Below are positions 16,057 to 25,294 of a stretch of 64,000 nucleotides of DNA, piece after piece (position 1 is the stretch's first letter; each line of letters starts with the position of its first letter). The stretch covers positions 248,001 to 312,000 of the forward strand of contig NZ_BJCL01000002.1 in assembly GCF_005403045.1 (NCBI RefSeq), written 5' to 3'. Source of the DNA: Pseudaquabacterium pictum (GTDB taxonomy: Bacteria > Pseudomonadota > Gammaproteobacteria > Burkholderiales > Burkholderiaceae_C). The notes below the pieces were generated by a model. It was given only the letters and a program-made list of their open reading frames with translations, was not told where the DNA came from and did not search any database. The position numbers and the translations under genes were made by a program.

Positions 16057-18564
16057 TTGAAACGCTGGACGACCTGGTTCTGGCCGGCCCTGGTGGGCCT
16101 GCTGGCCCTGCTGACCACGGCCTGGCTGACCAGCCACGAGCGCGAACTGCAGCAGCGCGACCTGCGCCGCAACTTCGACTTCGGCCTGCGCCAGGCCGCC
16201 ACCCAGGTGGAGCAGCGCATGGCCAGCTACGAGCAGATGCTGCGTGGCGTGCGCGGGCTGTTCGATGCCTCGTCCGAGGTCAGCCCGCAGGACTTCGACC
16301 GCTATGTCGACCTGCTGCAGGCCGGGGCCGATTTCGCCGGCCTGCGCGGCATCGGCCATGCGCCGCTGCAGGACCCGGCCGATGCACCACGCGCGCCGGT
16401 GGCCCTGCTGGCGCCTGCGGGCGGCGCCCGCATCACCGCGCCCGGCAGCGACCTGCTGGCCCGGCCGCAGCTGCGTGCAGCCATGCTGCAGGCCCGTGAT
16501 GCCGGCGGCGCGGTGATGACGCCGCTGGTACGGCCCGACAACCCGGCCGACGGCAGCGAGCCGGGCGTGCTGCTGTTCATGGCGCTCTACACCCCGGGCC
16601 AGCCGCTGCTGACGGCGGCCGACCGCCGCCAGCACCTGCGCGGCTGGGTGTTCGCCGCCTTCCGGCTGGACGACTTGGTGGCCAGCCTCTACGGCCAGGG
16701 CACGCCGGGCCTGGACCTGCGCATCCACGACGGCGCCAGCATCGACGCCGGCAGCCGCATCTTCCCGGCCAGCGTGGCCGACGCGCCGGGGCGCACACCG
16801 CGCTTCGACGCGCAGGAGTACATCGGCGTGCCCGGCCACACCTGGACGCTGTGGGCCCGCAGCACGCCGGCCTTCGAGCACCAGCCGGGACAGGACCCGG
16901 CCCAGGTGATCGCGGTGGCCGGCACCGCCATGGGCGCGGCGCTGACCCTGCTGGCCTGGCTGCTGCTGACCGGCCGCGACCGTGCCCAGGCCGCCGCGCG
17001 GGAGATGACCCGCCAGCTGCAGGACAGCGAGCGCCAGTACCGCCGCATCGTCGAGACCGCCAGCGAGGGCATCTGGATGGTCGACGCGCAGGGCCTCACC
17101 ACCTTCGCCAACCCGGCCCTGCTGCGACTGCTGGGCTGCGCGGCCGGGGACCTGACCGGCCGGCCCTGGGCCGACTTCATGGATGCCGACGGCGGCGTGG
17201 CCCTGCACGGCGCAGGCGCCGGCGCGGCGGTGGCGCAGCACGACATCCGCTTCCGCCGGCCCGATGGCAGCCAGCTGTGGGCGCAGGTGTCGGCCAGCCG
17301 CATCGTCGACGAAGCCGGCCAGGGCGCCGGCATGCTGGCCATGGTGACCGATGTCAGCCAGCGCCACCAGGACGAAGCCCGCCGCACCCTGCTGGAAGAC
17401 CAGCTGCGCCAGTCGCAGAAGATGGAGGCCATCGGCACGCTGGCCGGCGGCATCGCGCACGACTTCAACAACATCCTGGCCGCCATCCTGGGCAACGTGG
17501 CCCTGGTGCAGCAGGACCTGGGCAGCAGCCACCCGTCGCAGCCGCGGCTGCAGCAGATCGCCCAGGCCGGCGCCCGCGCCCGCAGCCTGGTGCAGCAGAT
17601 CGTCACCTTCAGCCGCCAGCAGCCGCAGGCCCTGGTGGTGCAGCCGTTGCGCCCGCTGCTGGAGGAGACGGTCAAGCTGCTGCGCGCCACGCTGCCGGCG
17701 CGGGTTCAGCTGGTGCTGCAGGGCGCCACCGAACCGCTGCCGGTGGCTGCCGACGCCACCCAGCTGCAGCAGGTGCTGCTGAACCTGTGCACCAACGCCT
17801 GGCACGCCCTGCCCGGCGACAGCGGCCGCATCGCCGTGGGGCTGGACAGCACCGTGCTGGATGCCGGGCTGGCCGAGCGGCTGGGCGGCCTGCACCCCGG
17901 GCCGCATGTCCATGTCTGGGTGCAGGACGACGGCACCGGCATGGACGAGGCCACCCGCCAGCGCATTTTCGAACCCTTCTACACCACCAAGCCGGTGGGC
18001 CAGGGCACCGGCCTGGGCCTGGCGGTGGTGCACGGCATCGTCACCAGCCATGGCGGCGCCATCACCGTCGACAGCACGCCCGGCCGCGGCAGCACCTTCC
18101 ACCTGTACTTCCCGCAGGCGCAGCAGGCGCTGGCCGCGCCGGACAGCAGCGCCAGCACGCCGCTGCGGCTGCTGGGCCAGGGCCGGCATGTGCTGTACGT
18201 GGACGACGACCCGGTGATGGGCCTGATGGTCGAGACCCTGCTGCTGCGCCAGGGCTGGCGTGTCAGCTGCCTGGACGACCCGCGCGCCGCGCTGGCGCGG
18301 GCGCAGCAGGCGGGCGACGCGGTGGACGTGGTGGTGACCGACTTCAACATGCCCGGCCTGTCGGGCCTGGAGCTGGCGCGCACGCTGGCGGACAGCCGGC
18401 CGGCGCTGCCGGTGGTCATCACCTCGGGCTACATCACCGACGGCCTGCGCGCCGAGGCCCGGCAGGCCGGCGTGCGCCAGCTGCTGCAGAAGGAGCACAC
18501 GCTGGACCAGCTGGGCCCGTTGCTGGTGCAGGTGCTGGCCGAGGCCAGTCACCCGGGCGGCTGA
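16057..18564 (+). CDS. CHASE-PAS hybrid histidine kinase with C-terminal receiver
   Basis: An 835-residue membrane sensor kinase. A first membrane helix at about 8-25 precedes a periplasmic CHASE-like domain (MLRGVRGLFDAS is typical), and a second helix lies near 290-310. A PAS domain follows at about 325-440, then a HisKA box with the phospho-acceptor His in GGIAHDFNNIL. The HATPase has DDGTGMDEATRQ and GQGTGLGLAVVHG, and the C-terminal receiver carries its Asp in VVTDFNMPGLSG. The AHDFNN-type His box is shared with NtrB-like and chemosensory hybrid kinases. The start is a TTG at 16057. No separate response regulator with an output domain is adjacent, so the output is unknown. Confidence 0.88.
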   Translation: MKRWTTWFWPALVGLLALLTTAWLTSHERELQQRDLRRNFDFGLRQAATQVEQRMASYEQMLRGVRGLFDASSEVSPQDFDRYVDLLQAGADFAGLRGIGHAPLQDPADAPRAPVALLAPAGGARITAPGSDLLARPQLRAAMLQARDAGGAVMTPLVRPDNPADGSEPGVLLFMALYTPGQPLLTAADRRQHLRGWVFAAFRLDDLVASLYGQGTPGLDLRIHDGASIDAGSRIFPASVADAPGRTPRFDAQEYIGVPGHTWTLWARSTPAFEHQPGQDPAQVIAVAGTAMGAALTLLAWLLLTGRDRAQAAAREMTRQLQDSERQYRRIVETASEGIWMVDAQGLTTFANPALLRLLGCAAGDLTGRPWADFMDADGGVALHGAGAGAAVAQHDIRFRRPDGSQLWAQVSASRIVDEAGQGAGMLAMVTDVSQRHQDEARRTLLEDQLRQSQKMEAIGTLAGGIAHDFNNILAAILGNVALVQQDLGSSHPSQPRLQQIAQAGARARSLVQQIVTFSRQQPQALVVQPLRPLLEETVKLLRATLPARVQLVLQGATEPLPVAADATQLQQVLLNLCTNAWHALPGDSGRIAVGLDSTVLDAGLAERLGGLHPGPHVHVWVQDDGTGMDEATRQRIFEPFYTTKPVGQGTGLGLAVVHGIVTSHGGAITVDSTPGRGSTFHLYFPQAQQALAAPDSSASTPLRLLGQGRHVLYVDDDPVMGLMVETLLLRQGWRVSCLDDPRAALARAQQAGDAVDVVVTDFNMPGLSGLELARTLADSRPALPVVITSGYITDGLRAEARQAGVRQLLQKEHTLDQLGPLLVQVLAEASHPGG

Positions 18565-18595
18565 TGCGCCTGCCGCACGGTGGTGTACTGCGGGC

Positions 18596-20362
18596 ATGAC
18601 CGACCGCAATCCCGACGCCATGCCGCCCCGCCTGACACCCGCCCAGCTGCGCAGCGCGCGCTGGTTCGCGCCCGACGACCTGCGCAGTTCCAGCCACCGG
18701 TCACGCGCCATGCAGATGGGCTACGGCCCGGAAGACTGGGCCGGCAAGCCGGTGATCGCCATCGTCAACACCTGGAGCGACATCAACCCCTGCCACGGCC
18801 ACTTCAAGCAGCGGGTGGAGGATGTGAAGCGCGGCGTGCTGCAGGCCGGCGGCTTTCCGCTGGAGCTGCCGGCGCTGTCGCTGGCCGAGGTGTTCGTCAA
18901 GCCCACCACCATGCTCTACCGCAACCTGCTGGCGATGGAGACCGAGGAGCTGCTGCGCAGCCACCCGGTGGACGGCGCGGTGCTGATGGGCGGCTGCGAC
19001 AAGACCACGCCAGGCCTGCTGATGGGCGCCATCTCGATGGGCCTGCCCTGCATCTACCTGCCGGCCGGGCCGATGCTGCGCGGCCATGTGGCCGGCCAGA
19101 CCCTGGGCTCGGGCTCGGATGCCTGGAAGTTCTGGGACGAGCGCCGCGCCGGCCAGCTGACCGATGCGCAGTGGCTGGCCATCGAGGGCGGCATCGCCCG
19201 CAGCCCCGGCACCTGCATGACCATGGGCACCGCCGCCACGATGATGGCCCTGGCCGAGACCCTGGGCCTGGCCCTGCCCGGCGCCAGCAGCATCCCGGCG
19301 GTGGATGCCCACCATCCGCGCATGGCCGCCGCCTGCGGCCGGCGCATCGTCGACATGGTGTGGGAGGGCCTGACACCGGACAAGCTGCTCAGCCGCGCCA
19401 GCTTCCACAACGCCATCGCCGCGGCCATGGCGCTGGGCTGCAGCACCAATGCCATCATCCATCTGGTGGCACTGTCGCGCCGCGCCGGGGCGCACTGCGC
19501 CATCGGCCTGGACGACTTCGATGCCGCCAGCCGCCGGGTGCCGGTACTCGCCAACATCCGCCCCAGCGGCAGCCAGTACCTGATGCAGGATTTCTACGAA
19601 GCCGGCGGCCTGCCGGCCCTGCTGCAGCGGCTGGCGCCGCACCTCGATCTGTCAGCCGCCACCGTCACCGGCCGCAGCCTGGGCGACAACATCGCCGGCG
19701 CCCGCGTGGTCAACGACGACGTGATCCGCCCGCTGGACCGGCCGCTGTATGCCGAGGGCGCGCTGGCGGTGCTGCGCGGCAACATCGCGCCTGGCGGCGC
19801 GGTCATCAAGCCCAGCGCCTGCGCGCCGCAGTACCTGCAGCACACCGGGCCGGCGCTGGTCTTCGACGACTACCCGGCGCTGAAGGCGGCGGTGGACGAC
19901 CCCGACCTGGACGTGACCGCCGACCACATCCTGGTGCTGCGCAACGCCGGCCCCAAGGGCGGCCCCGGCATGCCGGAATGGGGCATGCTGCCCATCCCCA
20001 CCAAGCTGGTGAAGCAGGGGGTGCGCGACATGCTGCGCCTGAGCGATGCGCGCATGAGCGGCACCAGCTACGGCGCCTGCATCCTGCACTGCGCGCCCGA
20101 GGCCTTCATCGGCGGCCCGCTGGCCCTGGTCCGCACCGGCGACCGGATCACCGTGGACGTGCCGGCCCGGCGCATCCACCTGGAGGTCAGCGATGCCGAA
20201 TTGGCCGCCCGCCGTGCCGCCTGGGTGCCGCCACCACCGCGCTATGAACGCGGCTACGGCTGGATGGCTGCGCAGCACATCCTGCAGGCCGACGCCGGCT
20301 GCGACTTCGACTACCTGGAAACCGGCTTCGGCGCCCCGGTGCCGGAACCCGACATCTTCTGA
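18596..20362 (+). CDS. IlvD/Edd-family dehydratase, sugar-acid (L-arabonate dehydratase-like)
   Basis: A 588-residue iron-sulfur dehydratase. The three expected cluster cysteines are present: Cys in INPCHGHF, in MGGCDKTTPG and in SPGTCMTMGTA. LRNAGPKGGPGMPEWG and SDARMSGTSYG are the C-terminal signatures. The family removes water from 2,3-dihydroxy acids: IlvD in branched-chain amino-acid synthesis, Edd on phosphogluconate, and the arabonate/xylonate/galactonate dehydratases on sugar acids. The length and the text after the Cys motifs look like the sugar-acid branch, not housekeeping IlvD. A LysR regulator follows on the same strand, 16 bases downstream, which supports a catabolic role. Confidence 0.85.
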   Translation: MTDRNPDAMPPRLTPAQLRSARWFAPDDLRSSSHRSRAMQMGYGPEDWAGKPVIAIVNTWSDINPCHGHFKQRVEDVKRGVLQAGGFPLELPALSLAEVFVKPTTMLYRNLLAMETEELLRSHPVDGAVLMGGCDKTTPGLLMGAISMGLPCIYLPAGPMLRGHVAGQTLGSGSDAWKFWDERRAGQLTDAQWLAIEGGIARSPGTCMTMGTAATMMALAETLGLALPGASSIPAVDAHHPRMAAACGRRIVDMVWEGLTPDKLLSRASFHNAIAAAMALGCSTNAIIHLVALSRRAGAHCAIGLDDFDAASRRVPVLANIRPSGSQYLMQDFYEAGGLPALLQRLAPHLDLSAATVTGRSLGDNIAGARVVNDDVIRPLDRPLYAEGALAVLRGNIAPGGAVIKPSACAPQYLQHTGPALVFDDYPALKAAVDDPDLDVTADHILVLRNAGPKGGPGMPEWGMLPIPTKLVKQGVRDMLRLSDARMSGTSYGACILHCAPEAFIGGPLALVRTGDRITVDVPARRIHLEVSDAELAARRAAWVPPPPRYERGYGWMAAQHILQADAGCDFDYLETGFGAPVPEPDIF

Positions 20363-20378
20363 CCACGAGCGAACCCCC

Positions 20379-21305
20379 ATGGCCATGCACTTCGATCTGG
20401 TCGACCTGCGCCTGATGGTGCGCATCGCCGAGACCAACGGCCTGACCCGCGGCGCCGAGGCCTCGCACATGAGCCTGCCCGCGGCCAGCACCCGGGTGAA
20501 GAACCTGGAGGAGAGCATCGGCGCCAAGCTGCTCTACCGCACCAGCCAGGGCGTGACGCTGACGCCGCCGGGCCAGGCCTTCGTGCACCACGCGCGGCTG
20601 GTGCTGGGCCAGATCGAGCACCTGCGCGGTGATTTGCAGAGCTATGCCAAGGGCATCAAGGGCCACCTGCGGGTGTTTGCCAACACCACGGCGCTGGGCG
20701 AGTTCCTGCCGCCGGTGCTGCGCGATTACCTGGCGAGCCACCCCGACGTGAACATCGACCTGCGCGAGCGGCTCAGCCACGACATCGTGCGCGCCGTCAG
20801 CGAGGGGCAGACCGACATCGGCATCGTCGCCGGCGCGGTGCGCACCGAGAACCTGGAGACCCTGCCCTACCGCCAGGACACGCTGCTGCTGGTGGTGCCC
20901 CGCGGCCACCCCTTGTCGCTGGCCGGCGCCGGCGCGGTGGCCTTTGCCGACACGCTGGACCTGGACCATGTCGGCCTGCACGAGGCCAGCGCCATCCATG
21001 CCTTCCTGCGCCAGGCGGGCGACAAGCTGCACCGGGTGCTGCCCACCCGCATCGAGGTGGGCAACTTCGAAGCCGCCTGCCGCATGGTCGAGGCGGGCGT
21101 GGGCGTCAGCATCCTGCCGGGCTCGGCCGCGCGCCGGCATGCCCAGACCATGGCCATCGACACCGTCGCGCTCAGCGATGACTGGTCGCTGCGCGAGATG
21201 CAGATCTGCATGCGCAGTCTGCAGGCCTTGCCGGCGTTTGCGCGTGATCTGGTCGATCTCCTCGTGGCGGACGCCGAGCGCGCCCGGGCGGCCGTCACCG
21301 ATTGA
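20379..21305 (+). CDS. LysR-family transcriptional regulator
   Basis: A 308-residue LysR regulator. The N-terminal winged helix-turn-helix includes GLTRGAEASHMSLPAASTRVKNLEE (in parts), followed by LLYRTSQGVTLTPPGQAF. The C-terminal effector-binding domain has LVVPRGHPLS. LysR proteins act as tetramers and usually control neighbouring genes in response to a pathway metabolite. Its likely targets are the dehydratase upstream or the cyclase-family gene downstream. The start is the ATG at 20379, 16 bases after the dehydratase stop. Confidence 0.9.
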   Translation: MAMHFDLVDLRLMVRIAETNGLTRGAEASHMSLPAASTRVKNLEESIGAKLLYRTSQGVTLTPPGQAFVHHARLVLGQIEHLRGDLQSYAKGIKGHLRVFANTTALGEFLPPVLRDYLASHPDVNIDLRERLSHDIVRAVSEGQTDIGIVAGAVRTENLETLPYRQDTLLLVVPRGHPLSLAGAGAVAFADTLDLDHVGLHEASAIHAFLRQAGDKLHRVLPTRIEVGNFEAACRMVEAGVGVSILPGSAARRHAQTMAIDTVALSDDWSLREMQICMRSLQALPAFARDLVDLLVADAERARAAVTD

Positions 21306-21468
21306 CACATCGGCGACAAGGCGGACCCTCGCAATCCCCAACGCCGATCCGGAGCGGACCACGGATGATGGCCGCGGGTGTTGCCCGCCGGCGCCAAACC
21401 AACCGAGAGGGGACCTGGCAGCACCCAGCACAAGACCGCCGGCACCTCGCAAGTCTCAGGAGACAACC

Positions 21469-22434
21469 ATGGCATCCTCATCCCGTCCCGTCCTGCGCAG
21501 CCTGCTCGGCGCCGCAACCCTGGCCGCCGCCAGCCTGGCCGCCACGCCGGCCCTGGCCCAGGCCGACTGGTGCAAGAGCAAGTGGGGCCCGAACGACCAG
21601 GTGGGCGCCCTGAACCTGCTGACGCCCGCGATGACCCAGAACGCGGCCAAGCTGATCAAGACCGGCAAGACCTACCGCCTGGGCGTCGAGACCAATGCCC
21701 AGACGCCGGCCTTCGCCACCCGCACCTGGTCGGTGCTGATCCAGCAGCCCGGCCAGGCCGGCGGCGGCAGCCTGGGCCCCACCAAGACCACCTACAACGA
21801 CGACATCTACATGGGCTACACCGCCGTGGGCTCGCAGCTCGACGGCCTGGGCCACATCGGCGTCGATGGCGTCTACTACAACTGCAACAAGCAGGCTGAA
21901 TTCGCCCAGCCCGACGGCCTGAAGAAGCTGGGCATCGAGCAGGTGCCGGCCATCGCCACCCGCGGCGTGGTGCTCGACATGGTGGCCTACACCGGCAAGA
22001 ACCCGGTGCCCGAGGGCACGGCCTTCAACCGGAAGGAGATCGACGAGCAGGCCCAGCGCCAGGGCATCAGCATCGGCACCGGTGATGTGGTGCTGTTCCA
22101 CACCGGGTGGCAGGACCTGGCCTACAAGGACAAGAAGCGCTTCCTGGCCGGCGAACCCGGCCTGGGCAAGGAAGGCGCCGAGTACCTGATCAGCAAGGGC
22201 GTGGTGGCCGTGGGCGCCGACACCTGGGGCCTGGAGGTGATTCCGTTCGAGAAGGGCGTGGGCGTGTTCGAGGTGCACCAGATCCTGCTGGCGCGCAACG
22301 GTGTCTACATCCTGGAGAACATGGACACCTCCGAGCTGGTGAAGGACAAGGCCTGGGAGTTCATGTTCACGCTGGGCGCCTCGCGCATCACTGGTGGCGT
22401 GCAGGCCATCATCAACCCGATCGCGATCCGCTGA
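21469..22434 (+). CDS. Secreted cyclase-family protein (kynurenine formamidase-like fold)
   Basis: A 321-residue protein with a clear signal peptide ending ATPALAQA and a cyclase (PF04199) domain. In kynurenine formamidase the metal site is H-x-G-T-H-x-D followed by a His; here the matching stretch is AVGSQLDGLGHIG. The Asp and last His are kept, but the first two His are replaced. GDVVLFHTGW, GADTWGLEV and FEVHQILLARNG are further family segments. Members hydrolyse amides or lactones or isomerise cyclic substrates; this exported variant has no assigned substrate. The start follows the ribosome-binding site CAGGAGACAACC. A 163-base leader separates it from the LysR gene. Confidence 0.85.
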   Translation: MASSSRPVLRSLLGAATLAAASLAATPALAQADWCKSKWGPNDQVGALNLLTPAMTQNAAKLIKTGKTYRLGVETNAQTPAFATRTWSVLIQQPGQAGGGSLGPTKTTYNDDIYMGYTAVGSQLDGLGHIGVDGVYYNCNKQAEFAQPDGLKKLGIEQVPAIATRGVVLDMVAYTGKNPVPEGTAFNRKEIDEQAQRQGISIGTGDVVLFHTGWQDLAYKDKKRFLAGEPGLGKEGAEYLISKGVVAVGADTWGLEVIPFEKGVGVFEVHQILLARNGVYILENMDTSELVKDKAWEFMFTLGASRITGGVQAIINPIAIR

Positions 22435-23111
22435 TGTGGCGGCAGCTGCCGGCCCTGGCCGGGCTGCTGTGCCTGGCCGGCCCGGCAGCGGCCCATCCGC
22501 ATGGCCGCATCGACTGCCAGGCGCAGGTGCAGGCCGGCCCGGCCGGGCTGCAGGCGATTGCGCTGCAGCTCACGCTGGATGCGCAGTCGTCGGCCGCGCT
22601 GGTGCCGCGGCTGCAGTTCGATGACCGGGGTCAGCTGGCCGGCGACAAGCCGGTGCGGCAGTTCGCCGACCTGGTGGCCGGCATGTTCCGCCAGAGCGGC
22701 TGGATGCTGAAGCTGCAGGCACTGGGCGCCGATGGCGAGCCGGCCGGTGCGGCGCTGGAGCTGGCCGACCCCGATCCGGCCCGCTTCAGCCGCCGTGCAG
22801 ACGGCCAGGTGGTGGTGCAGGTGGCGCTGAAGCCGGCGGAGCCGGCCAACCCGGCCCATGGCTGGAGGCTGGCCTGCCTCGATCCCACCTGGTACTGGGC
22901 CACCGGCTTCGCCGGCCCGACACAGTTCACCGCCAGCGCGCCCTGCCGGGCCGAGCTGGAAGCCATGCGCAGCATGGCCGAGCAGGCCCAGGCGCTGCAG
23001 GCTGCCGCCTTGAAGGCCGGCGTGCTGGGCGCGGACCAAGCCGCCCCCGGCCTGCTCACCGCCGCCGGCGTGCGGGCGCCGTCGGGCACCATCCGCTGCA
23101 CGATGCCCTGA
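22434..23111 (+). CDS. DUF1007-family secreted protein
   Basis: A 225-residue exported protein whose signal peptide ends PAAAHPHGRID. The His-Pro-His directly after cleavage is the signature of DUF1007, periplasmic proteins sometimes linked to metal transport. The remainder is beta-rich and ends in an Ala-rich helix plus a Cys-containing tail. Start and stop overlap with the cyclase gene (TGATG), so the two exported proteins are translationally coupled. No transporter genes are adjacent and the function is unknown. Confidence 0.75.
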   Translation: MWRQLPALAGLLCLAGPAAAHPHGRIDCQAQVQAGPAGLQAIALQLTLDAQSSAALVPRLQFDDRGQLAGDKPVRQFADLVAGMFRQSGWMLKLQALGADGEPAGAALELADPDPARFSRRADGQVVVQVALKPAEPANPAHGWRLACLDPTWYWATGFAGPTQFTASAPCRAELEAMRSMAEQAQALQAAALKAGVLGADQAAPGLLTAAGVRAPSGTIRCTMP

Positions 23112-23123
23112 GCGGGCCGTTGC

Positions 23124-23915
23124 TCAGCGATCCTTGAAGATCGCCGGCCGCTTCTGCAGGAAGGCGGCCACGCCTTCGGCAAAGTCATGGCCACGGCTCA
23201 TGGCGCCCTGCACCCGGGCCTCCAGGCTCAGCGCGGCGTCGAAGTCCATGCCGCCAGCGTCGTCGATGACCTGGCGGGTGGCCGCCAGCGCCTTCGACGA
23301 CAGGCCGGCCAGCCGCTGGGCCAGCGCCATCGTGGTCTCCAGCAGCGCGGCATCGTCCACGCACTGCCAGATCATGCCCATGGCCGCGGCCTCGGCCGCG
23401 GGGAGCTTGTCGCCAGTCATCGCCAGGCCCAGGGCGCGGGCGCGGCCCACCAGGCGCGGCAGCAGCCAGGTGCCGCCGCCATCGGGCACCAGGCCGATCT
23501 TGCTGAAGGCCTGGATGAAGCTGGCCGAGCGGGCGGCGATCACCATGTCGCAGCCCAGGGCGATGTTGGCGCCGGCGCCGGCAGCCACGCCATTGACCAT
23601 GGCGATCACCGGCACCGGCATGCTGCGGATTCGCAGGGCCAGCGGCTTGTAGTGGCGCTCGACCACGCCTTCCACGTCCGCGGGCGTGCCGTCCTGGCCC
23701 ATGCCCTCGTCGTTCAGGTCCTGGCCGGCGCAGAAGCCGCGGCCGGCGCCGGTCAGCACCACGCAGCGCACGGTGGCGTCGGCGGCGGCAGCATCCAGCC
23801 CGGCCAGCAGTTCGCGGTGCAGCGCGGCGGTGAAGCTGTTCAGCGCCTGCGGCCGGTTGAGGGTGAAGGTGCGCACGGCGCCTTGGTCGCTGACCAGGAC
23901 CAGGGGTTCGGACAT
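23124..23915 (-). CDS. paaG: Enoyl-CoA hydratase/isomerase, PaaG-like
   Basis: A 263-residue crotonase-fold protein. AGRGFCAGQDLND and VNGVAAGAGANIALGCD form the CoA-binding and oxyanion-hole regions. GLVPDGGGTWLLPRLVG carries the Asp characteristic of PaaG, which isomerises ring-1,2-epoxyphenylacetyl-CoA to an oxepin-CoA in aerobic phenylacetate degradation. No other paa genes are in the window, so an enoyl-CoA hydratase/isomerase of another beta-oxidation pathway is possible, for instance one serving the acyl-CoA carboxylase operon at 1.7-7.7 kb. It is transcribed divergently from serB. Confidence 0.82.
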   Translation of the reverse strand: MSEPLVLVSDQGAVRTFTLNRPQALNSFTAALHRELLAGLDAAAADATVRCVVLTGAGRGFCAGQDLNDEGMGQDGTPADVEGVVERHYKPLALRIRSMPVPVIAMVNGVAAGAGANIALGCDMVIAARSASFIQAFSKIGLVPDGGGTWLLPRLVGRARALGLAMTGDKLPAAEAAAMGMIWQCVDDAALLETTMALAQRLAGLSSKALAATRQVIDDAGGMDFDAALSLEARVQGAMSRGHDFAEGVAAFLQKRPAIFKDR

Positions 23916-23983
23916 GGGTTGGTCTCCATCGTGGTTGTCGAACGCCGATTCTGCCGGGGGCGGCGGGTAAGATCCGCCGCGCC

Positions 23984-24697
23984 ATGTCTGCCCACGAGTT
24001 CGCCCCCGGCCTGTTCATCCGCGGTTTCACGCCACCGCTGCCGCTGTCGGCCTACAAGCTGGTGGCCTTCGACATGGATTCCACGCTGATCAACATCGAG
24101 TGCGTGGACGAGATCGCCGCGGTGGCCGGCCGCAAGGACGAGGTGGCCGCCATCACCGAGGCGGCCATGCGCGGCGAGATCACCGACTTCAAGGACAGCC
24201 TGCGCCGCCGCGTGGCGCTGCTGGCCGGCGTGCCCGAGACCGCGCTGCAGCAGGTCTACGACCAGCGCCTGCGGCTCAACCCCGGGGTCGAGACCTTCGT
24301 GCAGGCCTGCCAGCGCGCCGGTCTGAAGACGCTGCTGGTCTCCGGCGGCTTCACCTTCTTCAGCGAGCGCATCCGCCACCGCCTGGGGCTGGATTTCGCC
24401 CGGGCCAACAGCCTGGGCACCTTCAACGGCCGGCTCACCGGCACGCTGTTCGACCGCCCCTGGGGCGACATCTGCGACGGCGCCGAGAAGCGCCGGGTGG
24501 TGCTCGAGGTGTGCGAGCTGATGGGCATCGACACCACCCAGGCCATCGCCGTGGGCGACGGCGCCAACGACCTGCCGATGATGGCCGCCGCCGGCCTGTC
24601 GATCGCCTACCACGGCAAGCCGGCGGTGCGCGAGCAGGCAATGATCTCGATCGAATCCGGCGGCATGGACCGCGCGCTGGAGCTGCTGCGGACTTGA
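23984..24697 (+). CDS. serB: Phosphoserine phosphatase
   Basis: A 237-residue HAD-superfamily phosphatase catalysing the last step of serine synthesis (phosphoserine to serine). FDMDSTLINIECVDEIA carries the nucleophilic Asp and the Asp acid/base, LLVSGGFTFF is motif II with Ser, and VGDGANDLPMM is the Mg-binding motif IV. It has only the catalytic domain, without the N-terminal ACT extension of longer SerB proteins, which is common in Burkholderiales. It is a single gene, divergent from the paaG-like gene. Confidence 0.93.
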   Translation: MSAHEFAPGLFIRGFTPPLPLSAYKLVAFDMDSTLINIECVDEIAAVAGRKDEVAAITEAAMRGEITDFKDSLRRRVALLAGVPETALQQVYDQRLRLNPGVETFVQACQRAGLKTLLVSGGFTFFSERIRHRLGLDFARANSLGTFNGRLTGTLFDRPWGDICDGAEKRRVVLEVCELMGIDTTQAIAVGDGANDLPMMAAAGLSIAYHGKPAVREQAMISIESGGMDRALELLRT

Positions 24698-24827
24698 GCA
24701 TTGTCAATGGGCACGCCGCCGCATAGCGCAGGCGCGCCGGTCTGGCAATCCCTGCAACGGCGCGCCGGTGGCCGCAGGCGGTGTGCCGGCGGCAGACAGA
24801 ATCCCGGGCAGGCCCACCCCACCGCCC

Positions 24828-25280
24828 ATGTCCTCGCCCGCCCCACCCGAGCGCCGGTCCGCCGCGTTGCATGCCGCCAGCCTGCCGCACCTGCAGCGGC
24901 CCGACGGCCAGCCCTGGCTGGCGCTGCTGGCCGACGACAACCCGATCAACCGGGAGGTGGGCAGCGCCCTGCTGGAGGCCCTGGGCCTGCAGGTGCACAC
25001 CGCCAAGGACGGCCACGAGGCGGTGGACATGGCAAGCGCCGCCCGCTATGACCTGGTGCTGATGGATGTGCAGATGCCGCGGCTGGATGGCTTTGCCGCC
25101 ACCCGCCACCTGCGCACGCTGCCCGGGCTGGGCACGCTGCCGGTGATCGCCGTCACCGCCAACAGCAGCGACCAGAGCCGGCTGGACTGCATGGCCGCCG
25201 GCATGAACGACTTCGTCACCAAGCCGATCGACATCCTGTCGCTGGCCAACGCGCTGCGGCGCTGGCTGCCGCAGGTCTGA
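24828..25280 (+). CDS. Single-domain response regulator (receiver only)
   Basis: A 150-residue protein: a short Pro/Ala-rich N terminus, then one receiver domain. The acidic pocket is LLADDNPINREVG, the phospho-Asp is in LVLMDVQMPRLDG, Thr is in VIAVTANS and Lys is in FVTKPID. The N-P-I-N-R-E-V sequence is typical of receivers taken from hybrid kinases rather than of CheY. There is no output domain. It converges on cheZ, 14 bases apart, so a role in chemotaxis signalling is plausible but unproven. Confidence 0.88.
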   Translation: MSSPAPPERRSAALHAASLPHLQRPDGQPWLALLADDNPINREVGSALLEALGLQVHTAKDGHEAVDMASAARYDLVLMDVQMPRLDGFAATRHLRTLPGLGTLPVIAVTANSSDQSRLDCMAAGMNDFVTKPIDILSLANALRRWLPQV

Positions 25281-25294
25281 CGGCCGCCGCGGGC

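Noticed and set aside
18596-20362. Housekeeping dihydroxy-acid dehydratase (IlvD)
   Set aside because: The Cys motifs fit the whole IlvD/Edd family, but the text around them and the LysR neighbour fit the sugar-acid dehydratases better; no ilv genes are nearby.
24698-24827. A sigma-28 promoter in front of the receiver gene at 24828
   Set aside because: TCAATGGG and GCCGCATA occur but are too close together.
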